Origin: an uncultured Erythrobacter sp.
GTDB taxonomy: Bacteria > Pseudomonadota > Alphaproteobacteria > Sphingomonadales > Sphingomonadaceae
Reading direction: 5' to 3'
DNA length: 13,035 nt
Assembly: GCA_913061345.1 (NCBI GenBank)
Contig: CAJXTZ010000061.1
Span: forward strand, 1-13,035
Positions 6,601 to 12,987 of this stretch are shown here, piece after piece; position 1 is the stretch's first letter; each line of letters begins with the position of its first letter. A model generated the notes under the pieces. It was given only the letters and a program-made list of their open reading frames with translations, was not told the origin of the DNA and did no database searches. A program made the position numbers and the translations under genes.

Positions 6601-6960
6601 GAACAGGCGCGGCCTTATAAGGCGGACTTCGGTGATGTCGGGCAGACCGAATCGCGGCGTGATCAGCACCTCTATACGCTCCACGGTCAGGTCTGGCCTG
6701 TCGGGATTGCCGATTACGATATCGGAGAGCACCTGCCTGCCTGGCGTTATACTGTCTATGATATAGGTGGCCGGTACGCCGCGCTCGGCCAGGGTCTCTG
6801 CGATCACATTGTCGGCGATCCGCTCGCGCTGGAACCACGCAACTACGACAATCGCGAGAACCAGCAGGATGGCGAGCCAGAACACCTTGCGCAAGATGCG
6901 ACGCCTGCGCCCGCGCGGGCGCGATTCAACTGTCTCTTGCGAACCCTGCGCCATTGCCAT
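3622..6960 (-). CDS. ydbH: YdbH-like AsmA-superfamily intermembrane lipid transport protein
   Basis: This large protein (about 1112 residues from the start chosen) has a short cytoplasmic N-terminus with RPRGRRRR, one membrane helix at about 26-43 (VFWLAILLVLAIVVVAWF) and a long periplasmic body rich in short beta strands, as in AsmA-like bridge proteins. The C-terminal region, about 853-1028, holds the most recognisable YdbH features: FMGGTLTLRPVNIRFGVEE, IEGLEAARFVEQMELGNL, GGHVSYVGELTYED, and LRINIRAPF. An acidic tail of about 70 residues follows. E. coli YdbH is 879 residues, so this is longer. In E. coli YdbH spans from the inner membrane towards YnbE in the outer membrane and is partly redundant with TamB and YhdP in phospholipid transport. 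The ATG at 6958-6960 has no strong ribosome site; an ATG two codons later and an upstream TTG (7009-7011) are alternatives. It overlaps ynbE by 4 nt and diverges from radC. Confidence 0.88.
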   Translation of the reverse strand: MAMAQGSQETVESRPRGRRRRILRKVFWLAILLVLAIVVVAWFQRERIADNVIAETLAERGVPATYIIDSITPGRQVLSDIVIGNPDRPDLTVERIEVLITPRFGLPDITEVRLIRPRLFGTLRDGVASFGALDPLVFTEGEGPFEFPDLNLTIDDGRALIEIDYGRVGLKLSGSGHLRGGFSGMLAAVAPDLSGGGCTGDDVTLFGNIAIDAERPEFHGPLRFAGLDCEGTGLAIRDTGIELDLQAERNLAEYEGDFAFLSGSVGIANVEAAVRGNGRFTWRDDNLNIRYDVTASDAETPYAAIGSLALEGRVRALDNFQRVELDGDLAGENLRMGGQLQAGLSDARSASDGTMLQPLLASLQQALGRELRASTISASFTARRLENRTSISIPQAALRGGSGAMLLALSRGQLAVGEGDEAGIPLFSGNFQTGGPGLPNISGRMEQAANGALELRIAMREYTAGSASLALPRLRLVQGRGGRIALDGRVLATGALPGGFVTNLDLPLDATISPDGELALWRGCRDLRFDRLAIANVTLQRQSLSLCPQSGQPILRYGPSGMQFAAGTNALDLSGTLAETPIRLRSGPIGIAWPGALAARDLDIVLGPGESAQRFTITDLRADLSSDAIGGEFSGTDVFLASVPLDIFDASGNWRYVDGRLLIAQGSLRVEDRQENDRFEPLVARDASLSLFDNLIEVDAVLREPVTGRAISDVRIVHDLGTGTGHAGLNVRGITFDDDLQPAPTAAQCLDSSVSTRQRTRGLTCLALGVVSNVEGTVTGTGRIDWNEAGVTSTGQFSSDSLDLAAAFGPVKGASGTVAFTDLLGLTTAPDQRIAVEAVNPGIEVLDGEISFQLRDGELLELQGGSWPFMGGTLTLRPVNIRFGVEEVRSYILVIEGLEAARFVEQMELGNLAASGIFDGTVPIIFDELGNGRLENGILASRSPGGHVSYVGELTYEDVGFFGNLAFSALRDLSYDSMTIAMDGPLTGELVTQVRFEGIGQGETAESNIITRAIADLPIELRINIRAPFYKLITSIRALYDPSAVRDPRDLGLLGSDGDILRDTVDQQTVDERDAAAEAEAQRELLEALDSRDDEPDKNEPVIQPQESEAMP

Positions 6961-7024
6961 CGACACTTGCGCGAGTGCAGTGACAAAGGCAATGAAAGCT
7001 TGAAGGGGCAAGAGGGGCCGCGCC

Positions 7025-7735
7025 GTGCAGGACGTTCAAGAATCTGAGAATTCGCCTTCGGCGCGATCCAGTGCCGCGGGCCACCGCGCGCGGTTGCGGG
7101 AACGGCTGCTGAGCGGCGGAGCGGAAGCTCTGGCCGATTACGAGGTGCTCGAATACCTGTTGTTCGGCGCGCTGGCGCGGGGCGATACCAAGCCAATGGC
7201 CAAGGCATTGCTGGCGCGGTTTGGCACGCTTGCAGGCGTGCTGAATGCAGAACCGTCCGCCTTGAAACAGGTGAAGGGCATCAGCGATGCCAGCGTTGCC
7301 CAGATCAAGATTGCCGCGCTTGTCGCCCGCCGCATGGCCCGAAGCGAAGTGCAGAATAAGCCGGTACTAGGCAGCTGGCAGGCGCTGCTGGATTACCTCG
7401 CAATCGATATGGCGCACCTGCACACCGAACGTGTGCGTGTTTTGTATCTCAACGCGAAGAACCGCCTGCTGCTGGATCATCACTTCGGCGATGGTACGGT
7501 GGACGAGGCCGCCATCCATCCGCGCGAGGTTATCAAGCGAGGGCTGGACCTTGGCGCATCGGCCATGATCCTGGTTCACAACCATCCCAGCGGCAATCCC
7601 GAACCCAGCCGCGCAGACATTCAGATTACCAAGCACATTGCCGAGGCCGGCAGGCCGCTGGGCATCATGGTGCACGATCACGTGATCGTCGGACGGGAGG
7701 GGCATGTCTCCTTGCGCGCAAAGGGTCTGATCTAG
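7025..7735 (+). CDS. radC: RadC family JAB/MPN-domain protein
   Basis: This 236-residue protein has the two-part RadC plan. The N-terminal part, about 20-105, includes a helix-hairpin-helix-like stretch (LKQVKGISDASVAQIKIAALV). The C-terminal JAB/MPN domain carries the metal-site motif H185-N-H187-P-S-G...S195...D198, with E135 upstream as the likely further active-site residue, so the zinc-metalloprotease-like centre looks intact. Despite its name the family's role in DNA repair is doubtful: the classical E. coli radC mutation was later traced to recG. The GTG at 7025 has GAGGGG 7 nt upstream, which supports it over later starts. It diverges from ydbH across 64 bp and precedes purB by 118 bp. 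No terminator is obvious after its TAG stop. Confidence 0.93.
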   Translation: MQDVQESENSPSARSSAAGHRARLRERLLSGGAEALADYEVLEYLLFGALARGDTKPMAKALLARFGTLAGVLNAEPSALKQVKGISDASVAQIKIAALVARRMARSEVQNKPVLGSWQALLDYLAIDMAHLHTERVRVLYLNAKNRLLLDHHFGDGTVDEAAIHPREVIKRGLDLGASAMILVHNHPSGNPEPSRADIQITKHIAEAGRPLGIMVHDHVIVGREGHVSLRAKGLI

Positions 7736-7786
7736 AATTAGTGCCCCGCCGCGCTGTGCAAAACCGAAAGCGTGATACCCGGCATC

Positions 7787-7814
7787 TTGCCAATTGCAGG
7801 CGCAAGGCCTAGCC
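7787..7814 (+). promoter_or_regulatory. Candidate promoter of purB
   Basis: TTGCCA (7787-7792) and CTAGCC (7809-7814) are separated by 16 nt, the same spacing as the candidate atp promoter. Transcription would start near 7821, about 33 nt before the purB ATG. The boxes are only partly consensus, so this is a modest call. Confidence 0.35.
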
Positions 7815-7853
7815 GCGCTGCCATATTCCCAACCCAATTTCCCGGAGTTCACG

Positions 7854-9167
7854 ATGGTCCCCCGTTACGCCCGCCCCGCCATGACAGCGATCTGGGAACC
7901 CGAAACCAAGTACGAGATCTGGTTCCTCATCGAAGCCCACGCCACGCAGAAGCTGGCCGAACTGGGCGTGGTGCCCGAAAGCGGAGCCAAGGCGCTGTGG
8001 GACTGGTGGGAAACCAAGCCGAAGATCGACGTTGCCGCCATCGACGAGAAAGAGCGCGTGCTCAAGCATGACGTGATCGCCTTCCTCGACTGGGTGGCCG
8101 ATGAAGTGGGTCCGGAAGCGCGCTTCATGCACCAGGGCATGACCAGTTCTGATGTGCTGGATACCACGCTCGCCGTGCAGCTTACCCGCGCCACCGATAT
8201 CCTTCTGGAGGACCTCGACGACCTTCTCGATGCGCTGAAGCGCCGCGCGCAGGAACACAAGTATACCGCCACCATCGGCCGCAGCCACGGCATCCATGCA
8301 GAACCCACCACATTCGGTCTGAAGCTGGCACAGGCCTATGCAGAGTTCGACCGCTGCCGTAGCCGCCTGCAAGCTGCGCGTGCCGAGATTGCCACCTGCG
8401 CCATTTCGGGCGCAGTGGGCACTTTTGCCAATATCGATCCTTCGGTTGAAGAATATGTGGCAGAGAAGCTGGGCCTGACGGTCGAGCCTGTCTCCACGCA
8501 GGTGATCCCGCGCGATCGCCATGCCATGTACTTCAGCGTGCTGGCCGTAATTGCCTCTTCAATGGAGCGACTGGCGGTGGAAGTGCGTCACTTGCAACGC
8601 ACCGAAGTGCTGGAAGCCGAAGAGTATTTCTCTCCCGGTCAAAAGGGTTCGTCGGCCATGCCGCACAAGCGCAACCCGATCCTGACGGAGAACCTCACCG
8701 GCCAGGCCCGCATGATCCGCGGCTATGCCCTTCCCGCACTGGAAAACGTGGCCTTGTGGCACGAGCGCGATATCTCGCATTCCAGCGTGGAGCGTTTTAT
8801 CGGTCCCGATGCAACCATCACGCTGGATTTCGCGCTGGCCCGGCTTACTGGCGTGGTCGACAAGCTTCTGGTCTATCCGGAGCGGATGCAGAAGAACCTC
8901 GACAAGATGGGTGGCCTTGTCCACTCGCAGCGCGTGCTGCTGGCGCTGACGCAAGCGGGCATCACCCGCGATAATGCCTACAGGCTGGTGCAGCGCAACG
9001 CGATGAAAGTGTGGGAATCGGACGGTCAGATGTCGCTTCTGGAACTGCTGAAGGCGGACGAGGAAGTAAAAGCCGCCATGACCGGCGAACAGCTCGAAGA
9101 GAAATTCAACCTCGATTACCACTTCAAGCATGTCGACACGATTTTCGATCGCGTATTCCATGACTGA
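7854..9167 (+). CDS. purB: Adenylosuccinate lyase
   Basis: PurB acts twice in purine synthesis, releasing fumarate from SAICAR to give AICAR and from adenylosuccinate to give AMP. The 437-residue protein has the fumarase/aspartase superfamily signature GSSAMPHKRNP at 265-275, on the flexible loop with the catalytic serine (S266 or S267). Other family motifs are TSSDVLDT at 97-104 and GRSHGIHAEPTTFG at 142-155, with H145 the likely catalytic histidine. The length matches the short bacterial form. The ATG at 7854 was chosen because GGAG lies 6 nt upstream; an in-frame ATG at 7794 would add 20 residues lacking family resemblance. It appears to be a single gene with its own promoter candidate, followed by a hairpin. 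Confidence 0.97.
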   Translation: MVPRYARPAMTAIWEPETKYEIWFLIEAHATQKLAELGVVPESGAKALWDWWETKPKIDVAAIDEKERVLKHDVIAFLDWVADEVGPEARFMHQGMTSSDVLDTTLAVQLTRATDILLEDLDDLLDALKRRAQEHKYTATIGRSHGIHAEPTTFGLKLAQAYAEFDRCRSRLQAARAEIATCAISGAVGTFANIDPSVEEYVAEKLGLTVEPVSTQVIPRDRHAMYFSVLAVIASSMERLAVEVRHLQRTEVLEAEEYFSPGQKGSSAMPHKRNPILTENLTGQARMIRGYALPALENVALWHERDISHSSVERFIGPDATITLDFALARLTGVVDKLLVYPERMQKNLDKMGGLVHSQRVLLALTQAGITRDNAYRLVQRNAMKVWESDGQMSLLELLKADEEVKAAMTGEQLEEKFNLDYHFKHVDTIFDRVFHD

Positions 9168-9184
9168 CGCGTTTGCAAACTGAC

Positions 9185-9218
9185 AGGCGCACCCTTCCCA
9201 AGCCGGAAGGTAGCGCCT
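9185..9218 (+). other. Imperfect hairpin between purB and the LapA-domain gene
   Basis: AGGCGC at 9185-9190 pairs with GCGCCT at 9213-9218, and CCTTCC (9193-9198) with GGAAGG (9205-9210), separated by a two-by-two internal loop and closed by the loop CAAGCC. No run of T follows, so it is not a textbook intrinsic terminator. It could be a Rho-type 3' boundary, an RNA stability element or a binding site. It fills much of the 89-bp gap between the genes. Confidence 0.5.
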
Positions 9219-9256
9219 AGCATCGCCAGCAAAAGCTCAAGAACAGGAACTGAAAC

Positions 9257-9655
9257 ATGCAAATCGTTCGCACAGTCATCTGGGTGCTGCTGCTGGTAGG
9301 CCTGCTGCTGTTCTCCATTGCAAACTGGGATCCTACCGTGACCGTGCGGATCTGGCAGGGCATCGTGGTTGATACCAAGATACCGGCCATCGTGATCGTA
9401 TCCTTTGCCATCGGCTTTGTGCCGATCTGGCTGTATCACCGCGCCAGCAAGTGGCGGCTCCAACGCAAGATCCAGAGCCTGGAAAACGCCGCGCGTACCA
9501 CCGCCGCAACGCCCGTGGCGAAGCACGACGGTGACGATGAATCTGCAACGGATCACCGGGCGACGGAAACTTCTTTGCGATCTGCAAGCGATGACGACTA
9601 CACCGGCGTTTCAGCACGGCCCGGCCAGTACGGCGAGGATGACCACAGGGCATGA
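9257..9655 (+). CDS. LapA-domain (DUF1049) inner-membrane protein
   Basis: This 132-residue protein has two membrane helices, about 6-22 (TVIWVLLLVGLLLFSIA) and 43-60 (PAIVIVSFAIGFVPIWLY). Between them lies NWDPTVTVRIWQG and after them a basic helix (RASKWRLQRKIQSLENAAR). This is the plan of LapA (YciS), which in E. coli partners LapB (YciM) to control lipopolysaccharide synthesis. The C-terminal 50 residues are acidic, Ser/Thr-rich and probably disordered. AGGAA lies about 8 nt before the ATG. The TGA stop overlaps the pyrF ATG (ATGA). In E. coli lapA and lapB also precede pyrF, so this adjacency is conserved although no lapB is present here. Function in this organism is inferred from the domain only. 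Confidence 0.82.
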   Translation: MQIVRTVIWVLLLVGLLLFSIANWDPTVTVRIWQGIVVDTKIPAIVIVSFAIGFVPIWLYHRASKWRLQRKIQSLENAARTTAATPVAKHDGDDESATDHRATETSLRSASDDDYTGVSARPGQYGEDDHRA

Positions 9656-10326
9656 GCAACCCTGTGTTTCTGGCCGTCGATGTCCCCCAGCTGGAAGCGG
9701 CCAAGGAGTTGGTAGGCAAGGTCAAAGGCCATATCGGCGGGGTTAAGCTGGGGCTAGAGTTCTTCTGCGCTCATGGTACCCATGGCGTGCACGAGATTGC
9801 CCATCTTGGTCTTCCCGTTTTTCTCGATCTGAAGCTGCACGATATCCCGAACACCGTCGCAGCCGCGATGCAATCGCTGAATGTGCTGGAACCGGCCATC
9901 ATGACGGTGCACGCCAGCGGCGGACGCGCGATGATGGAAGACGCCAAGGCCGCAGCGGGCGAGAACACGAAAGTCGTGGCCGTCACCATGCTCACAAGCT
10001 TGGACGAGCGTGACCTTGAACGCACCGGTGTTACGGGCACCGCGCACGACCATGTGATGCGTCTCGCCGAACTGGCGCAAGCCAGCGGACTGGACGGTAT
10101 CGTATGCTCGGGACAGGAAGTGGGCGCTGTACACAAGCAGTGGAAGAACGGTTTCTTCGTCGTCCCCGGCTTGCGCCCCTCCGGCAAGTCTGCCGGCGAT
10201 CAGAAACGCGTTGTCACACCTCGAAAGGCGCGGGACGATGGCGCCTCCGTGTTGGTGATCGGTCGCCCGATCAGCCGAGCGGTCGATCCGCTGCAGGCCG
10301 CGCGCGATATCGAGGCGACGCTTTGA
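9652..10326 (+). CDS. pyrF: Orotidine 5'-phosphate decarboxylase
   Basis: PyrF makes UMP from OMP, the last step of de novo pyrimidine synthesis. The 224-residue TIM-barrel protein has the expected active-site residues: D10 in FLAVDVP, K32 in GGVKLGLEFF, and the D59-x-K61-x-x-D64 array in FLDLKLHDIPNTV. The later segment VVPGLRPSG and the C-terminal IGRPIS are the phosphate-binding parts. Length is normal for the short bacterial form. The ATG overlaps the stop of the upstream LapA-domain gene by 4 nt, so the two are probably co-transcribed and coupled. trpF follows after 70 bp on the same strand, and a continuous transcript into it is possible. Confidence 0.97.
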   Translation: MSNPVFLAVDVPQLEAAKELVGKVKGHIGGVKLGLEFFCAHGTHGVHEIAHLGLPVFLDLKLHDIPNTVAAAMQSLNVLEPAIMTVHASGGRAMMEDAKAAAGENTKVVAVTMLTSLDERDLERTGVTGTAHDHVMRLAELAQASGLDGIVCSGQEVGAVHKQWKNGFFVVPGLRPSGKSAGDQKRVVTPRKARDDGASVLVIGRPISRAVDPLQAARDIEATL

Positions 10327-10396
10327 ATACATTTTTCGAAGGTCCTTGTTCGCCTTAACCCTTCCCCAACCATCCAGCGGTCACTAGGTGGGTTCC

Positions 10397-11047
10397 ATGG
10401 CCGACATGCTTATCAAGATTTGCGGACTCTCTACCGAGGCATCAATAGATGCCGCGATCGAGGCGGGTGCGACTCACCTCGGCCTCGTGCATTTCGAAAA
10501 GTCGCCTCGCCACGTCACTATCGAGGATGCGGCGAAGCTGCGCGTTCGTATTCCCAAGAGCGTAAAGGTGGTGCTGCTCACCGTGGATATGGAGCCGAAG
10601 ACCACGGCAGAAGCGTTGCAGGAAATTCAGCCCGACGTGTTGCAGTTGCACGGTCAGGAAAAGCCTGAATGGATTTCGATGATCCGCCAGAATTCCGATC
10701 TTGAGATTTGGAAGGCCGTTGCAGTGAAGGATCGCGCCTCTCTGGAACGCGCGGCGAAATACCAGGATTGCGCGCATCGCCTGCTATACGATGCTGCTGG
10801 CGGCGCGCTGCCTGGCGGCAATGGTCTGGCGCTGGACTGGCGGCTGCTGCTGAACCACCGGCATGTGCTGCCGTGGGGTGTGGCAGGCGGATTGAACGCC
10901 TCCAACGTGGCAGATGCCATCCGCTACACCGGCGCGCCGTTGGTGGATGCGTCCTCAGGCGTGGAGAGCAAACCGGGCGTGAAGGATGCAGGCAAGATCA
11001 AGGCATTCTGCGAGGCGGCAAAGGCGGCTCGCGCCCAGGCTGCATAG
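10397..11047 (+). CDS. trpF: Phosphoribosylanthranilate isomerase
   Basis: TrpF rearranges phosphoribosylanthranilate to CdRP in tryptophan synthesis. The 216-residue TIM-barrel protein begins MADMLIKICGL, with the catalytic general base C9 in the KICGL motif. The likely general acid is D132 in LLYDAAGG. The phosphate-binding end is visible as LPWGVAGGLNASNV and VDASSGVESKPGVKD. The ATG at 10397 was chosen because AGGTGG ends 5 nt upstream; a GTG at 10388 and an ATG at 10406 are in frame. It is followed by trpB after 49 bp, the usual trpF-trpB-trpA order of alphaproteobacteria, in which trpE, trpG, trpD and trpC lie elsewhere. No leader peptide or attenuator is visible in the 70 bp before it. 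Confidence 0.96.
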   Translation: MADMLIKICGLSTEASIDAAIEAGATHLGLVHFEKSPRHVTIEDAAKLRVRIPKSVKVVLLTVDMEPKTTAEALQEIQPDVLQLHGQEKPEWISMIRQNSDLEIWKAVAVKDRASLERAAKYQDCAHRLLYDAAGGALPGGNGLALDWRLLLNHRHVLPWGVAGGLNASNVADAIRYTGAPLVDASSGVESKPGVKDAGKIKAFCEAAKAARAQAA

Positions 11048-11096
11048 GCGTTCGACTCGCTGGACTTGAAGACGTCGCTCTGCCAATCGCGTTCGC

Positions 11097-12335
11097 ATGA
11101 CCGAGAGCAAACCAAACTCCTTCCGCAACCAGCCCGATGATCGCGGCCATTTCGGCCAGTTCGGTGGCCGCTACGTTGCCGAAACGCTGATGCCGCTGAT
11201 CCTCGATCTGGAGCGCGAATATACCGCCGCCAAGGCGGACGACAGCTTCAAGGCCGAGTTCGACGACCTGCTGGAACACTACGTGGGCCGCCCCAGCCCA
11301 CTCTATTACGCGCCCCGCATGACCGAGGAACTGCGCAAGGACGCGCCCGAAGGCAAGGGCGCGCAGATCTGGTTCAAGCGCGATGAGTTGAACCATACCG
11401 GCGCGCACAAGATCAACAATTGCATCGGCCAGATCCTGCTCGCCCGCCGCATGGGCAAGACGCGCATCATCGCCGAGACCGGCGCAGGCCAGCACGGCGT
11501 CGCCACCGCCACCGTTTGCGCGCGCTTTGGCTTGCCCTGCACCATTTTCATGGGCGCGACGGACGTGAAGCGGCAGCAGCCCAACGTCTTTCGCATGAAG
11601 CTGCTTGGCGCTGAAGTGGTGCCCGTCACCAATGGCCGCGCAACACTGAAGGATGCCATGAACGAGGCGCTGCGCGACTGGGTCGCCAATGTGCATGACA
11701 CGTTCTACATCATCGGCACCGCCGCAGGCCCGCATCCCTATCCGGAGCTTGTCCGCGATTTCCAGAGCGTGATCGGGCACGAGGCACGCGCGCAAATGCT
11801 GGAGCGCACCGGCCGCTTGCCGGATCTGCTGGTGGCAGCCATCGGTGGCGGCTCCAACGCTATCGGGCTGTTCCACCCATTCCTCGATGATCCATCGGTG
11901 AAGATGCTTGGTGTGGAAGCCGCAGGTCACGGCCTCGATGGAGACGAACACGCCGCCAGCCTTGCGGGCGGTTTCCCCGGCATCCTGCACGGCAACAAGA
12001 CCTACCTGTTGCAGGACGAGGACGGCCAGATCACCGAAGGTCACTCGATCAGCGCGGGCCTCGACTACCCCGGCATCGGCCCTGAACACGCCTGGTTGAA
12101 GGAATCGGGCCGCGTGGACTACACCTACGCGACGGATAAAGAGGCGTTGGACGCCTTCCAGCTCCTCTGCCGCACCGAGGGTATCATCCCAGCGCTAGAG
12201 CCTTCACACGCGATTGCCGCCATCGTGAAGGTCGCGCGCGAAATGCCGGAGGACGCAATCATCTGCGCGAACCTGTGCGGTCGCGGCGACAAGGACATCT
12301 TCACTGTGGCTGAAGCTCTGGGAGTGGAGATGTGA
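11097..12335 (+). CDS. trpB: Tryptophan synthase beta subunit
   Basis: TrpB condenses indole with serine to give tryptophan, using pyridoxal phosphate. The 412-residue protein has the cofactor lysine K105 in HTGAHKINN, the catalytic glutamate E127 in AETGAGQHG, and the phosphate-binding loop GGGSNAIG at 250-257. Near the C-terminus the motif reads LCGRGDKD, with C394 where the Salmonella enzyme has the serine (S377) that contacts the cofactor ring nitrogen. This is the standard TrpB1 type. The ATG at 11097 lacks a clear ribosome site but gives a normal N-terminus ([20 protein letters not shown]). The stop overlaps the GTG of the next small ORF by 4 nt, suggesting coupling to that ORF and through it to trpA. 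Confidence 0.97.
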   Translation: MTESKPNSFRNQPDDRGHFGQFGGRYVAETLMPLILDLEREYTAAKADDSFKAEFDDLLEHYVGRPSPLYYAPRMTEELRKDAPEGKGAQIWFKRDELNHTGAHKINNCIGQILLARRMGKTRIIAETGAGQHGVATATVCARFGLPCTIFMGATDVKRQQPNVFRMKLLGAEVVPVTNGRATLKDAMNEALRDWVANVHDTFYIIGTAAGPHPYPELVRDFQSVIGHEARAQMLERTGRLPDLLVAAIGGGSNAIGLFHPFLDDPSVKMLGVEAAGHGLDGDEHAASLAGGFPGILHGNKTYLLQDEDGQITEGHSISAGLDYPGIGPEHAWLKESGRVDYTYATDKEALDAFQLLCRTEGIIPALEPSHAIAAIVKVAREMPEDAIICANLCGRGDKDIFTVAEALGVEM

Positions 12336-12517
12336 GCTTCTCGCCTGGCCGCGCGGGTGTGTTCTTCCTGATCGGCCTGCCCGTCGGCTTCATTCTCACG
12401 GCCCTCGGCTTCGCGGTTAGCGGGCAGCAGATCAGCGCACCGCAGATCGCCCCGTTCGCAGGCGGAATTGCCATTGTGATTGCTATCGCTGCGGGGCTAT
12501 GGCGCCCGGCATCATGA
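12332..12517 (+). CDS. Small two-helix membrane protein between trpB and trpA
   Basis: I do not recognise this 61-residue protein. It has two hydrophobic helices, about 9-29 ([21 protein letters not shown]) and 40-57 ([18 protein letters not shown]), joined by [10 protein letters not shown], with short ends and few charges. The GTG start overlaps the trpB stop (GTGA) and has GGGAG 7 nt upstream. Its own TGA overlaps the trpA ATG (ATGA). Such tight overlaps on both sides argue for real translation. Both membrane segments are free of stops and the protein-like pattern is clear. A role in the tryptophan pathway is not implied by sequence; it may serve as a coupling device or be an unrelated small membrane protein carried in the operon. 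Confidence 0.75.
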   Translation: MSFSPGRAGVFFLIGLPVGFILTALGFAVSGQQISAPQIAPFAGGIAIVIAIAAGLWRPAS

Positions 12518-12987
12518 CCCGCTTTACCGACACCTTCTCCCGCGGCCCCGCGCTCGTCTGCTTCATCACCGCTGGCGACGGAGACACGACAGCCAATCTC
12601 GATGCGCTAGTCGAGGGCGGGGCGGATGTGATCGAACTGGGCATGCCCTTCACCGATCCCATGGCCGATGGTCTGGCAATTCAGGCGGCAAATATCCGTT
12701 CGCTCGGGCGCGGCACCAAGACTGCCGACGTGCTGCAAATCGCCGCCGAGTTCCGCGCCCGGCACCCTCACGTTCCGTTAGTGCTGATGGGCTATGCCAA
12801 CCCCATGGTGCGGCGCGGGCCGGAATGGTTTGCCGATGCGCTGGACAAGGCTGGCGTCGATGGCGTGATCTGCGTGGACCTCGCGCCGGAGGAGGATGAC
12901 GACCTCGGCCCCGCCCTGCGCGAGCGCGGCATTGCCCCCATCCGTCTTGCCACCCCCACCACCGACGAAGCACGCCTGCCAATGGTG
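12514..12987 (+). CDS. trpA: Tryptophan synthase alpha subunit (partial, 3' end cut by adapter)
   Basis: TrpA splits indole-3-glycerol phosphate into indole, which passes to TrpB, and glyceraldehyde 3-phosphate. The visible 158 residues include the catalytic pair: E41 in VIELGMPF and D52 in TDPMADG, equivalent to Salmonella E49 and D60. LMGYANPM at 91-98 matches the family's MxYYNP region. The segment after D52 reads ADGLAIQAAN; the position of L54 is usually proline. The ATG overlaps the stop of the preceding small ORF by 4 nt. The frame runs on through the adapter to the end of the window without a stop, so the C-terminal 100 or so residues are missing and everything encoded after 12987 is artificial. 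Confidence 0.95.

Noticed and set aside
6961..7024. Divergent promoter pair between ydbH and radC
   Set aside because: The 64-bp gap contains no pair of boxes good enough on either strand; promoters may extend into the coding sequences but cannot be pinned down.
10327..10396. Possible tryptophan attenuator or leader peptide before trpF
   Set aside because: No short ORF with tandem Trp codons and no alternative stem-loops were found in the 70 bp.
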